NCBI RefSeq assembly: GCF_963583255.1
Contig: NC_084807.1
Coordinates: 17,321,072 to 17,385,071 of the forward strand
Direction of reading: 5' to 3'
DNA length: 64,000 bases
From: Pyrus communis
Taxonomy: Eukaryota > Streptophyta > Magnoliopsida > Rosales > Rosaceae
Both the position numbers and the translations under genes were made by a program. This document shows, piece after piece, positions 1-10,674 of this stretch. Each line of letters begins with the position of its first letter. Positions within the stretch are counted from its first letter, which is position 1. The notes under the pieces are model-generated. The model had not been told where the DNA came from and ran no database searches. It worked only from the letters and a program-made list of their open reading frames with translations.

Positions 1-933
1 CCGGCCGAGTCACTACACTCGGTTACTAAACCATGGCCGTTCAGGGGTTGGGCAATGGACGTAATTGGCAAAATCACGCCATCATCAGGGGCAGCGAAAC
101 ACGCGTGGATAATTGTAGCAACTGATTATTTCACTAAGTGGGTCGAGGCAAGGTCATACGCCGAATTAACTGCTAAAGAGGTATGCAACTTCGTAGAGGG
201 GAATATTGTGACCAGATTCGGCGTGCCAGAAACGATCATAACTGATAATGGCACTATATTTACGGCCGATAGGTTTAAGGAATACGCGGCAAGATTGAAT
301 ATCCGACTCGAGCAATCCACACCGTACTACCCACAGGCAAACGAGCAGGCCGAGGCAAGCAATAAAGTGTTGATCAGCATCCTTGAAAAAATGGTAAAAG
401 AGAAACCTGGGTTGTGGCATTTGAAGTTAAATGAAGCATTATGGGCATACCGAACTTCACCCCGGTCGACCACTGGAACCACTCCTTACGCGTTAACTTA
501 TGGACACGACGCTATGTTACCGGTCGAACTAAGGATAAGCTCGTTACGAGTAATCAAGCAGAGTGATGTGTGCAATATCGAATATAGTCAAGCAATGCGA
601 CAAGAATTAGAAGACTTAGAAGAAAATCGAATCGACGCGGGTAACTTATTAGTAGCACAAAAGAAAATTGCCGAGCGAGCGTATAATCAGCGTATAAGAC
701 AAAAAACGTTCGGCGAAGGAGAATTGGTTTGGCAAACTGTGTTGCCCATAGGGATTAAAGACCCCAGATTTGGTAAGTGGTCGCCAAATTGGGAAGGGCC
801 ATTCATCGTTCACAAAGTCTTCGGCAAGGGGGCATATCATCTAAGAGATCGGACGAGTTCAGTTCACAAATTGCCGATTAATGGAAAGTTTTTAAAGAAG
901 TACTATCCAATTACATGGGAAATGCAAGAGTAA
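1..933 (+). CDS. Ty3/gypsy Pol C-terminus: integrase (partial)
   Basis: The frame is open from base 1 and stops at TAA 931-933, so the window holds the last ~310 residues of a polyprotein. The ATG at 55 is internal; coding similarity starts upstream with a KPWPFRGW-type stretch. The retroviral-type integrase core (DDE) is visible: Asp in MDVIG, Asp in TDNG and Glu in QANEQAEASNK, with 35 residues between the last two, the classical DD35E spacing. A C-terminal domain follows with the GPF(I/V)V motif (WEGPFIV) typical of Ty3/gypsy integrases. No chromodomain is seen before the stop. The protein would insert element cDNA into the genome. No internal stop is present in the visible part. Confidence 0.93.
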   Translation, partial: PAESLHSVTKPWPFRGWAMDVIGKITPSSGAAKHAWIIVATDYFTKWVEARSYAELTAKEVCNFVEGNIVTRFGVPETIITDNGTIFTADRFKEYAARLNIRLEQSTPYYPQANEQAEASNKVLISILEKMVKEKPGLWHLKLNEALWAYRTSPRSTTGTTPYALTYGHDAMLPVELRISSLRVIKQSDVCNIEYSQAMRQELEDLEENRIDAGNLLVAQKKIAERAYNQRIRQKTFGEGELVWQTVLPIGIKDPRFGKWSPNWEGPFIVHKVFGKGAYHLRDRTSSVHKLPINGKFLKKYYPITWEMQE

Positions 934-934
934 G

Positions 935-1026
935 ACCATTGTATTGATAGCAAGACAACCATTGTATTGGTAGCAAGACAACTATTGTATTGATAGCAAA
1001 ACGACCATTGTATTGATAACAAAATC
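935..1026 (+). repeat. 23-bp tandem repeat, 4 copies, just after the pol stop
   Basis: Four head-to-tail copies of a 23-base unit of the form ACCATTGTATTGATAGCAAG plus three bases lie at 935-957, 958-980, 981-1003 and 1004-1026. They differ by a few substitutions. They separate the pol stop codon from the 3' end of the antisense gene at 1063. Confidence 0.9.
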
Positions 1027-1062
1027 ATTACAAGAACAAATATAAATACAATGATTGAATTC

Positions 1063-4000
1063 CTAAGGGGTCGATGGGAGGAAAGTCTCAAGGGCAGCTT
1101 TTAGCTCCAGCCACTTCGCTTCGCTCAAAATTATCTCAGCCTGCCGTGTCTTCTTGTTGCACTGCAGTTGCTGGATACGCCGTGCACCGGCAGGGAAGGC
1201 CGTCAGCCGACCCTTGTTGGCCTCAAAGTCTTTCTCCAGCTCGGAAGCAGTAGCCGACCTTTGCCGTTGAAGGTCAGAAATCTGACGTTGGAGGTCAGAG
1301 ATCTGACGATCAAACTCGGTCAGCTTTGCTTTCTTCGCCTTGATTGCCTCCATCTCTACTCGGCCAGCCTCATGCGCGACCTTGGCCACTTTTAAATCGT
1401 CCTCGGCTTGTAAGGCTCGCTCGAAGATGAGAAAGTGTTGCCGAGTCCGCTCTAGGAGATCGGTAAGGAACGAGATACCCTCCAGGCTCAGGTGACCACC
1501 GCTGGCGAGGTTATTGAGACACTCTCCAACAGAGTCAAGGCCTTTGCACCGGAGAGCTTGGGAGGCAGTCAGAGACAAGACTTCGTGCAGCTTCACGAAG
1601 ACTTCGGCAGGCGTGGCTCCCGCCGATTCGGCCGGAGCTGCAGAGGAGCCGGTCTCACCGGTCGTGCTCTGAAGAAGAGCATTGAGCTCCACTTCCCACG
1701 ATGGCTGCACATAAAAGGAAAACTTTGTGAAGGAAAGTAAGACGTGATATAGTGCATAAAGAAAAAGGGGATTGTTTTAGACCTGCCGAGAGGAGACTTC
1801 GGCCATGCCCTCTGGGTCATTGCTCGAACCCAGGGAGCTTAATGGCCGAGCCCAGGTTATCTACATTTGATGGCCACGACGGCGGTCAGGAAATATAGAC
1901 AACGCCCATCGGCGCATAAAATTACCGGTGAAATGAATGTTCGGGCACCTGACATTTAATAGTTTTTTAAGAAAAACATGTCACGAAAAAAAAAATCAAT
2001 ACAAAAGAAACGAGACTTACGAAGGCCGAAGAGACTTCCTGTGGAGGAATGGGAAGGTCTTCATCCTGCGGATGGATTGGCGTTTTGGCCGTGGCCTCAT
2101 GATCGGCCATAGGCCTCTTGCCACGATCTGCCGCAGGAGAACGCGGTTGAGCGGTCGCCTCGACGACCGGAGGAGGATGAACGGGAGCGGAGTTGACTGG
2201 TCGACGGCGGCGTTGCAGCGGGACTTCGTCACTCTCGTTCTCGACATCCTGAACAAAAAAAAAAAAAACATTTAGCATTACGACCAGAAACCTAAAGAAA
2301 CAAGTGGAAGCAGAATTATACCTCCAAAACGACCGTTGGAGTTGAGGGTGCTTCGGCAGGCGCAGCCGACGCCACGACCGGCTCCGAAGCAGGAGCTGGT
2401 ACGGCGATGGGATTGGCCGTGGTCTCAGGAGGAGAGCCGGCAGGAGCAGGCGTCCCAGTAGTATCACTAGGAACGACATGAATCTCCCGGTCGCCCTTCT
2501 TCGCCAATTTCTTGACGCGTTTAGAAGGGCGATGGGAATCATCCTCCCGCTCGGCCTCTCGATGGGGGCGTTTGGCTGGGACCGTCCCCTCGGGGGTGAG
2601 GGTCCTTTTCGTGGGCGCCAACTTCTTCGCCCTCGCCACCACGGCGACCACTTCAGCCTTCCTCGACCCACGACCCCCTGAAGAGCAAAGTGATTAATAA
2701 CAGGAAAAATATAATAAAAAAACAAAGAAAATGAGCGGAAAGACTACCTTGGGCCGATTCCTTAGGTTGGGTCGAGGGCGCTAGTCTCGGCCGGTCGCCA
2801 AAGACTTTGCTCACCACATCTTCGGCCGAGGCGCCGAAGAAGTCGTAGATGTACTCGTCCCACCAGTCTCCGAAAGTATCGGTGCCAAAGGATTCCGGAA
2901 CGGTTGGCCAAAGACGAAACTTCTTACACCGTTCCTGAAACTCTTGCTCGTTCGTCCGGCACTCCCTCTCAGATGAACCAGAAAGACGTCCCTGGCTCAG
3001 GAGGGAATGAGAGATGAGAAGGGGCACGGGGCAGCCTTGGAGGTAGCAAAGCTGCCGGGCGACGAAGTGGGGATGGTAGACCTCCCAACTGGCCCGGCGG
3101 GCATCGCAACCTAGGGGAAGGTCGCGAGTCAGGACAAACGACCCCCAGGACTGACGGAGGCCTGCATCCTCGACCTCGGCCCAAGCTGCCGTCGGGAGCC
3201 TGATTGAGTCAGAGTATTCCTGGCGCCGGCACACCAGGAACTCGTCGTCCGAAAGGACGTCGAGATCGAAAAATGTTTAAGAACCTCGTCAGCCCGGTGC
3301 GGAGGGGCTGGTCGAGAGGCCAGTTGGGGGCCGAGGGCGGCCGAGCGCTGGAAAGCAGGGACCTCAGGCCGAAGAGTGGAGAAATAGACCTGCAGCCAGA
3401 GTTGAAACACCCAGAGGGGTCCGTTCTGTTGCGGGTCAATTTTGTTGATGGTCGTCTCGGCCAAGCAACGGAAGAGGTTGGCAAGAATAGCCGGGCTGAG
3501 TGCCAGGGAGTGACCACTGGCCAAGGCCTGGGCCACCGGCATGTTCTCGACCAAGCACTTGTTCGACCTGGTACAACAAATAAATTTGTTGTACCAGTAG
3601 AAAAGGAAGGCTTCATGTTCTCCCTTCCTGAGACTCTTCTCGCCCCGGCCAGCAAAATGGAGGATGAGAGTGTTGTAGTTGAAGAAGTTCTTATGAAGCT
3701 TCTGAACTTCTTCTTTTGAAGTCTCCCGATCGCCTCGGCCGAGCGTTTCGACTGCTCGCTCGTCGAAAAGCGCCTTCAGGTCAAGAAGGGAAGGGCATCC
3801 AGAGAGAGCGGCGTCGATTGGGAGGCCGGATGGGGAAGTCCCAAGGATTACCGTGATGTCGAGGACCGTGGGGCCGAGGGGGCCGAATGGAAGGACCATA
3901 GTGTTGGTGGCCGAACACCATAGAGTCAGGGCCGCCATAAGCAGCTCCTTGTCCATGGTAATCTCCATGGTCGAGAGTAGGATGGCATCATAGATACCAA

Positions 4001-4319
4001 GGGCTTTCCACTCCTCGCCGAAGAAGGACCTCATTCGGTCCACCCAGGCAGCCCAGGCTGTGGTGGTCGAGGGCCAAGCTCCTTGAGGCTGAGCCAAACA
4101 CCATTTCGACCAGTCAAACCCTTGAAGCAGGGGTGTTAGGCACTGCTCCTTGAGAAGATTAGTAACAGACGACGGCACTTCGTCTCTAAAAAGGGGGCCC
4201 AGAATCTGGTGAGTGGTGGCCATGTCATTTTCAAATCGCAGCGTCTTAACGGCGCTCCGATCAATGAAATCTTTGCATTTGTTGATCTCGTCAGAGAGCT
4301 TCGAGATGAAGGAGGCCAT
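1063..4319 (-). pseudogene. antisense spliced plant mobile domain (PMD) gene inside the retrotransposon, one frameshift
   Basis: Four exons can be read on the minus strand: 4319-2748, 2677-2322, 2248-2021 and 1704-1063. The introns are 2747-2678, 2321-2249 and 2020-1705. Each has GT and AG ends, and the codon phases agree across all three junctions. Exon 1 encodes a plant mobile domain, a transposon-associated domain of unknown biochemical function also called aminotransferase-like; WSKW, WAAWVDRM and LPFGPLGPTVLDI stretches are visible. Exon 2 is rich in Lys, Arg, Pro and Ala with possible nuclear-localisation clusters. Exon 3 is acidic then Arg-rich. Exon 4 has a heptad coiled coil with repeated ISDLQRQ. 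The reading frame changes by one base in a T-run near 3270, so this copy as written does not encode one continuous protein. ATG 4319 is the only sensible start. The expected full product would be about 930 residues. Confidence 0.78.
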
Positions 4320-4467
4320 TATAGAGATGGTAGGAGAGAATTCGGAAGAACTGGAGAAAATAATTGCAGAAGGAAGAACTGGAAGGTTTGATTTGAGCGA
4401 ACAAGGATGAGGAATTGGAGATTTTGGAGTTTCTGAAAGCGTAAGATGCGAATGGCAGAAATGTGGG

Positions 4468-4475
4468 TATTTATA
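4468..4475 (-). promoter_or_regulatory. candidate TATA box for the antisense PMD gene
   Basis: TATAAATA reads on the minus strand, about 150 bases upstream of the ATG at 4319 and between that ATG and the 3' LTR. Position and sequence fit a plant TATA box. No expression evidence is available from sequence alone. Confidence 0.45.
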
Positions 4476-4890
4476 GGCTTTTCAGAATGAATATCAAACG
4501 ACTGGAATTCGAAATTGGGGGAAAATTTAACCGGGAAAAGTTCCCAATCATTTCGAATATTTGGGGAACCTGCGAAGAGGGGATCGAGGAGTCGAAAATC
4601 CAGGACGCACGATTGCGTGCGGCGTCAGTTTTAATGCATTAATGAGGATAAGGCGTTTCAGTTAGTGCACGGTTTCGAGGCCCACGATTGAAAGCTTTTG
4701 AGAACGGCGTAGAATCGACACGTGGCCACTCGTTGGGGGCAACGAGGAAAGTGCAATCATGTCTCATAAATGCGCAGGAATAACGGTCATTAAGGAAGTA
4801 AAGTCCAAAAAGCAATAAACGTTTTCGCTTCTTCAAGGTCGAGGCCCGACCAAGAGTTAACAGTCAGCGACCTCAGAAGCGAGGGGGCAA

Positions 4891-6013
4891 TGTTTGGGCC
4901 CAAAATATTATTGTTGGGCCGAGCGGCAGGATGTGCTCGGCCCAAGGTGATGATAAATACTATGGGCCGAATAATAACTCCCGGGCAAGCTGGCAGGGTC
5001 GGCCAAATCTTATCCCAAGTAGTTCGGGTGAATAGAAAAGGGTCGAGGAAGTCCTGGTGCAACCAGGATGCTCGACCGGCAAGGAATGGAGTCCCGAAAA
5101 GAGGAAAATTCAGAATCCCAGTGGGAGTAGGTTTGTTCGAGTTAGAGTCGAAATGGGACAAGGACTCCCAATCCAAATCAGAATTGGTTTCAAGGAATGG
5201 GGCACTATAAATACAAGAAATCATGCAACGGAAAGGCCCTTCAAAAATCAGCATACAATTGCCCTGCGCAAAACCTCTCAAACACCTTGAGATTTTTCCT
5301 TTTCTTTTCCTGCCGACACACCTTCAGTTTGGATAAACAGCACTGTGGAAGCACCCGGCGAGCATCTTCAGTTTGGATAAACAGCACTGCTGCCGCAGAA
5401 TCAGCCGACCAAGAAGCACCTTCAGTTTGGATAAACAGCACTGCGTCGAGGTCGACCGGTTACCTATCTAAGTCTCGGTCGAGAAGGGTTTTCGAACCTT
5501 TGTTGGCAGAGGTCACCTTACTAGCCTTCTCGGCATAGTCAGGTGTTACGAATTGCATTACTCGGCGTACTAGACGCCGAGCGGTTTTATGATTGGATGC
5601 TCGCAAGTGAGTTTCAGGGTTCGGCATTCCGACGGCCGAACTACGTTCACCATCAAGACATACATCACGTTTGAGTACCTGTGCCCATATAGTTTGGTCT
5701 CGATTCGACGTGCTTATACTCTTACGAATATAATCACAGTGACCGAATCGGGCTCGGACGACTTGTGAACTCCGCAGAATTAGCAGCCTTGTCTTCAGGC
5801 TGTAGAACTCAGAGACCGAGAGTGTTCCTTCCTCGGTCGCAATCGCAAGATACAGAAGTCAACAACGCGCTCAAAGCTACATCAACAAATTTTACTCCTC
5901 GGCCAAGCTCGGCCGACGAGTTGGCACGCCCCGCATTCGACCGAAGGACGTAGTTAGCTTATTAGTTACTCGGCCTGCGCGCCATGTAGGTTTTGTAATT
6001 TTTAGGGTCAACA
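4891..6013 (+). repeat. 3' LTR of the first Ty3/gypsy element (1123 bp)
   Basis: The unit begins TGTT at 4891 right after a purine-rich tract (AGAAGCGAGGGGGCAA) and ends AACA at 6013, giving a 4-base terminal inverted repeat with the TG...CA ends normal for LTRs. A TATAAAT at 5206-5212 would be the U3 promoter. Three copies of a 24-base unit starting CTTCAGTTTGG follow at 5322, 5365 and 5420, in the presumed R/U5. Only one LTR is in the window, so the boundaries rest on the end motifs and the purine tract. Confidence 0.75.
5206..5212 (+). promoter_or_regulatory. LTR TATA box
   Basis: TATAAAT lies 316 bases into the LTR, in the expected U3 position, and a transcript start would follow at about 5235-5245. 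It is the only strong TATA motif noticed on the plus strand of this LTR. Confidence 0.55.
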
Positions 6014-6328
6014 GTACTTAATAGTAATTATGCAATAGAGTAAAATAGACAATTAACATTTAAAATTTAAATTGAACGTAAAAAGAGATTATATGGGTTT
6101 AAACAAAACTTCCCTATTGTAAATAGATCAACATAGTTAACCACAAGAAACGGCTATATTAAAAGCTGAATCAATGACATAAACCAAATTCACATATAAA
6201 TTCTCTACACTTAGACCAATATACCCTTCTCAACACCTTCCCAATAGACTAGCAAAATACCCCAAACAGCCGAACATATCACTTTATCTGTCAACCCAAA
6301 ATGACCACAATAACCTTACCCATAAGGC
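6014..6328. other. spacer: GPAT 3' UTR zone
   Basis: This is AT-rich sequence between the LTR end and the GPAT stop codon. It probably contains the 3' UTR and polyadenylation site of the GPAT gene, with several AATAAA-like A/T stretches on the minus strand. Nothing else is recognised. Confidence 0.5.
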
Positions 6329-9012
6329 TCACTTCTTGTACATAGACTCCACCTTCCCGTCATTTCCTCCCAACAGCAAATACTTATCTTTCCTCGTCAA
6401 TCCGGTGCGCTCGAACCCCAGCACATCCCCCAACACCTTCTGCACGTAATTCGCCACCTCAATCGACGACTTCCCGGCCTTGCACGACATGTCCTCCGGC
6501 AACCGGTCCAGAAACGTCGCCTCGTACGTCGGCCTCGGGTTCATGAAAAAGAAATACGGGTCCCAGAACTTGACCCCACGGACGGTGGTCCCGTAGAACA
6601 TGCTCTGCTTGCAGTCGACCGCCACGGGGACGATCCTGTCGCTCATTTCTGCGAACAAAGCACTGAATCGCAGCAGGAACGGCTCGCGACACGTGGTGCC
6701 CTCAGGGCACACCACGAGGTCCCCCTTTTGGAGGAGCGACGACAGTCGGGCTGCGTCGGCCTCGCGATCGCGAGTCAAAGCGACGGTCGGGATTGGAGAT
6801 AGGAACCGGGAGAGGCGGGACACGCTGTACGACACGCATGAGACTTTGCGGCCGAGCGCGATGGCGATAATGATCGGGTCGAGCGCCGTGCGGTGGTTGC
6901 AGACGTAGAGGTTTCCAGGGGTGCCTGGGGAGGGCGGCGGGGGACGCTTGCCGCGGATTTTGAGCTTGATCCCGAGCATTGCGTACGTGTAGGGGACGAT
7001 GCGTTCGGGGAGAGGGAGGTTGATGTACACACGCATAATGCATAGGATGAAGCCAAATGGCAGCCAGAGATAGGTTAGGATGGCGTTGAGTGGGTCCGGG
7101 CGCTGCACTAGTCGTCCGTCGTGGAATATTATTTGGTTTTTGAGACGGTTCTTTGAAATTGGACAGGCTGATTTGTTGGGCGGCACCATGTAACCCTCCT
7201 GCTCAATATTGATCAGAACAAACATGGTGAGCAAAAATGTACCAAACATAATTCCATAGTAAACGAGAGTTTGTATTTCACCAGAAAATAACAATGATAC
7301 TCGTAATATCCAGCATATGAAATATCAACAATGTCCTTAAGTAAATGAACTTTTTCATATCATGAATGTGTAATGTGTTAGACCCTGTTATTGACAGGGT
7401 TTACTCGATATTTCGAAGTATAGGATATTTTGAGTTTTTAACTATTAAATCTTAGAAAAACTAACAAAAATTTTTCAAAAACTTTAGTTTTGATCAAAAT
7501 AACAAAATAAATGTGTAAGTAAATGATACCATGAGTGATTTTTCAACATAAAAATGTTCTTAACGTTAAAAATAAATAGTATCAGGAATGTTTCATTAAG
7601 ATTCCCAATAAATCTTTGGTAAAAACTACAAAATCAAGATCATGATATCTTATACTCCGTAACACCACAAATTTTTTGCTTATTTACACTAAAAATGTCA
7701 TTTAACAGTGCCAATGGCAACTGCCTTACATTTCATGAATGGGTACTTTATTCTTTTAGGAGAGTGTTAATTCCACACTTATTTTTACCACCTCCGAACC
7801 CTTGTTAATTTTTTGATACTTTTCTTTAATTCATTGACCTAAAATTAAAAAGAATATGAAAAGTAAAAATAATTATTTAAAGGCTAAATAGAACTTTTTT
7901 TTTTTTTTTCAGTGTCAATGACAACTACCGATATAAGTAACGTAATTTAGTAAAACGCTAAATATATAGTTGTGGAGTACTAGAAAAGTAACAATTGTAC
8001 ATAAGAAGTTATGATCATCGACTCCAGTTTAGTTTATAGTCTCAATAACAACTACCGATATATTTTTGCATCCAAAAGCATGATTGCCTTAATTATCTTA
8101 TTTAGCTTTTGCAAGCGCGCCGTAATTTCTTGATTTGACCACTCCACACAGGGATCAACGTTTTAGCTGGTAGGTAGTTGGGGATGGTTAAGGTTATGGG
8201 TCCCATGATTTTACTACAACAAATTAACTAAAAAATAACAATAATTAGATTATATTGCCAAGTACATTACCCATACCTTGCAAAGTGACATGTAGTCATG
8301 ATCCGAGCTCCGATCGCCGATCCCGAGATCCGGCACTTCGTCGCCGAACTCCTTCAGAACCGCCAAACGCTTCAATTTTCCCACCAAAACCCCGGGCTTC
8401 TTCACGAACCCGGTCGCCTTCTTCGTCTTCGGATTCACTTCGATCTCCGTCCCCAGCACCTTGTCCCCGCCCAAAAAGTCCTTCACGAACGGCTCCACCA
8501 TCACTGTCGGATTCGCCGTCACCACCACCTTCCTCTTGCATTTGTCGAACACCTCGAAGCTCTCCGCCCTCACATCCGCCGCGTAAAACCTAACAATCGT
8601 TTCATAAATTCAAAATTAACATTTCAAATTAAAATATTTACGCGACACGAGAAAGATAGATATACGAATATATCCATATAATTTTACTGTACCGGGGGAG
8701 GACGGCGCGGGAGGCGAGCTCGATGTCGCGGATTTTGAGGCCGGAGAAGGAGACGAAGATGAGGATCTGGATGCCGACAGCTTCGGAGAAGAAGAAGTAG
8801 GAGACGATGACGAGCGGGAGGGAAAGGAGGAGGACAAGGCCGCGGAGGAGGCTTCCGGCTTCGATAGCCACCAGCATGAAGTAAGGGAAGGAGCTCCGGG
8901 AGATGAGCAGCGTCCCGTCCAGGTCGGCGGCGATCGACTCGTACGACGCCGTTTCGCCCACGTTGCAGGCCGCGATCGACGGGAAGCTCCGCCGTTGCTT
9001 CTGCGACGACAT
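6329..9012 (-). CDS. GPAT4/GPAT8-like: glycerol-3-phosphate 2-O-acyltransferase, GPAT4/GPAT8 type (cutin synthesis)
   Basis: Three exons: 9012-8693, 8589-8277 and 7198-6329. The introns are 103 bp and 1078 bp with GT/AG ends, and the product is 500 residues, the usual length. ATG 9012 is chosen over the upstream frame start because [11 protein letters not shown] matches the family N-terminus. The N-terminal half is the HAD-like phosphatase domain of land-plant sn-2 GPATs, with DLDGTLL and a distal GDRSSDHD; in the family this half makes 2-monoacylglycerol from the product. The C-terminal half is a PlsC acyltransferase with the conserved blocks NHRTALD and PEGTTCREP. Hydrophobic segments lie near residues 35-85 and around the start of exon 3. 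The family acts in the ER membrane on omega-oxidised acyl-CoA for cutin. The gene looks intact. It ends only ~315 bp from a retrotransposon LTR, and a CACTA element begins 840 bp upstream of the ATG. The call of GPAT4/8 rather than GPAT6 rests on recalled family sequence. Confidence 0.93.
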
Positions 9013-9848
9013 GGTCTCTCTCTCTCTCTTCCTAGAAAGCAACGCGTTTGTTCCGTTTGGCTAATTTTTGGAGTGAGGAGTAGCGTGAGTGAGAGGGAGA
9101 AACTAAGCGGGGGTTTTAAATGAGGGTCGTGGGAATGAAATTACCGTGGTACCCCTAGTGGGTCTACTGAAATTAATTAACGCTGTAAGCATTTTTCATG
9201 ATTTTGGCTGGAAATATGGTTAGGTTTTGACTTCGGAGGTATTAATATTTAAAAAAAAATAATAATAACTGACGGCAAGTTGCAGTTATGTATGTTTATC
9301 AGATCCGAAGAGATAATGGAAATTTTACTTTGCTTGGACCCAAAGCTAAACAGACTCATTAATTCAGAGTATCGAATCCGAAACCTCACATACTTTGGTG
9401 TTGAATATATGCGATTGTTAAATGTATGTTATTTGCTGTATTTTGTTTCCTTAGTTAGTAAGTTAATTACTGTTTGCTTAATTATGGACAGATATAGTAT
9501 GACGATTAAATGAACAGGGAAGAGAGTCGAATGCGTTACCTGCGTAATGACGGTTAAATGAAAGAATGCATGGATGGGTAAACAAATTGAGATGCAAGTA
9601 GGTAAACAGCTCAATTTATTAGTAAACAGAGATAATTGGAATCTTCGTCTCTAAATTTTAGTTGTATTGGAGTTTCGGTTTATGAAGTACAAGTCTCTCA
9701 ATATTAGTCCTATCAAAGTTTTGGTCTTCATTCCTGAACTTATCACAACTGTGAAGCAATGGTCATTTTCGGTAACTCAATTTAAAACTTTACACACAAA
9801 TTTTTAGTTTATGAGGAAAACCACCCAAAATGGCTATGAGACCAGAGA
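9013..9848. other. GPAT upstream region, no gene seen
   Basis: The GA-rich 5' leader of the GPAT gene lies next to ATG 9012, and a weak TTTAAAA TATA-like motif on the minus strand sits near 9114-9120. The rest is AT-rich with small unconvincing ORFs. No transposon end was recognised before the CACTA target duplication at 9849. Confidence 0.5.
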
Positions 9849-9851
9849 TGT

Positions 9852-10375
9852 CACTACTACAATATATGCTATCACCGGCGGAGGACAAACCGACGAGAAA
9901 TCAACTTTCTGTCGAAAATTTGGCACAAATCCGACATTACATAATGTAATGTCGCTTTTCAATAGCGACACTATTGCTAGGGTCGCAAAAGGGCTTCAGC
10001 GTCGCTTTTTGAGCTTAATCCGCCACTACACAGTGTCGCTTTAAAGCGACACTAACCCTAACGTCGGTTTAAAGCGACGCATACTTACACGTGGATCAGC
10101 TATTTAATAATAAAGTATGCAGTATACTGTCGCTTTAAAGCGACATTATATTAAAATGAAATAAATAAAATATTCCTTAAACCGACGTTAGATAACAATG
10201 AAATAAATAAAATATAAAAACTAGCGACGCATACTTACACGTGCATCAGCTATTTAATAATAAAGTATGCAGTATACTGTCGCTTTAAAGCGACATTATA
10301 TTAAAATGAAATAAATAAAATATTCCTTAAACCGACGTTAGATAACAATTAAATAAATAAAATATAAAAACTAGT
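9852..10375. repeat. CACTA-1 left terminal and subterminal repeat zone
   Basis: After the terminal CACTACTACAA come palindromic motifs GTCGCTTTAAAGCGACA and ACCGACGTTA in several copies. In En/Spm-type elements such subterminal motifs bind the TNPA protein and bring the ends together. A 150-base block containing two such motifs is tandemly duplicated (10074-10223 and 10224-10373). Confidence 0.88.
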
Positions 10376-10674
10376 AACGGTCTTAACCAACACTATATTT
10401 GTTAATAATAATAAAAGTGGATGAACAACTGCATGCAATTTCAATTAATTCCAACCAAAAAAAATTATAAATTTTAAGATCAAAATAAACATTAATGAAA
10501 ATAAATAACAAAAACAATAGTGCCAAACTGTACATTTCACATTTCACATAAAATCCAAAAAGTCGTCCGTCGTAACAAACATTAAATCCGACATTACAAA
10601 CATAACATAAAAAAACAAAAAGATAGACCAATTATACTGTCGTATTTAACCGACAAGAAAAAGAACCAATTAAA

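Larger units (their letters stand above)
1..6013 (+). mobile_element. Ty3/gypsy LTR retrotransposon, 3' part (5' part outside window)
   Basis: The order seen is the end of a pol frame with integrase, a ~3.9-kb region carrying a minus-strand spliced gene, a purine-rich tract just before 4891, and a 3' LTR ending at 6013. The arrangement of an integrase end, a long 3' spacer and an antisense extra gene resembles Tat-lineage Ty3/gypsy elements, which are known to carry extra ORFs on either strand. The lineage call is inference because reverse transcriptase lies outside the window. The 5' LTR is not visible, so age and target duplication cannot be judged. The 5 bases after the LTR (GTACT, 6014-6018) would be the right target duplication. 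Confidence 0.85.

Noticed and set aside
935..1026. 23-bp repeats as a regulatory terminator
   Set aside because: No evidence beyond position. Reported only as a tandem repeat.
6329..7294. GPAT acyltransferase as a separate gene starting at 7294
   Set aside because: Residues before EGYMVPP are intron. The AG acceptor at 7199-7200 joins exon 3 in phase to the upstream exons.
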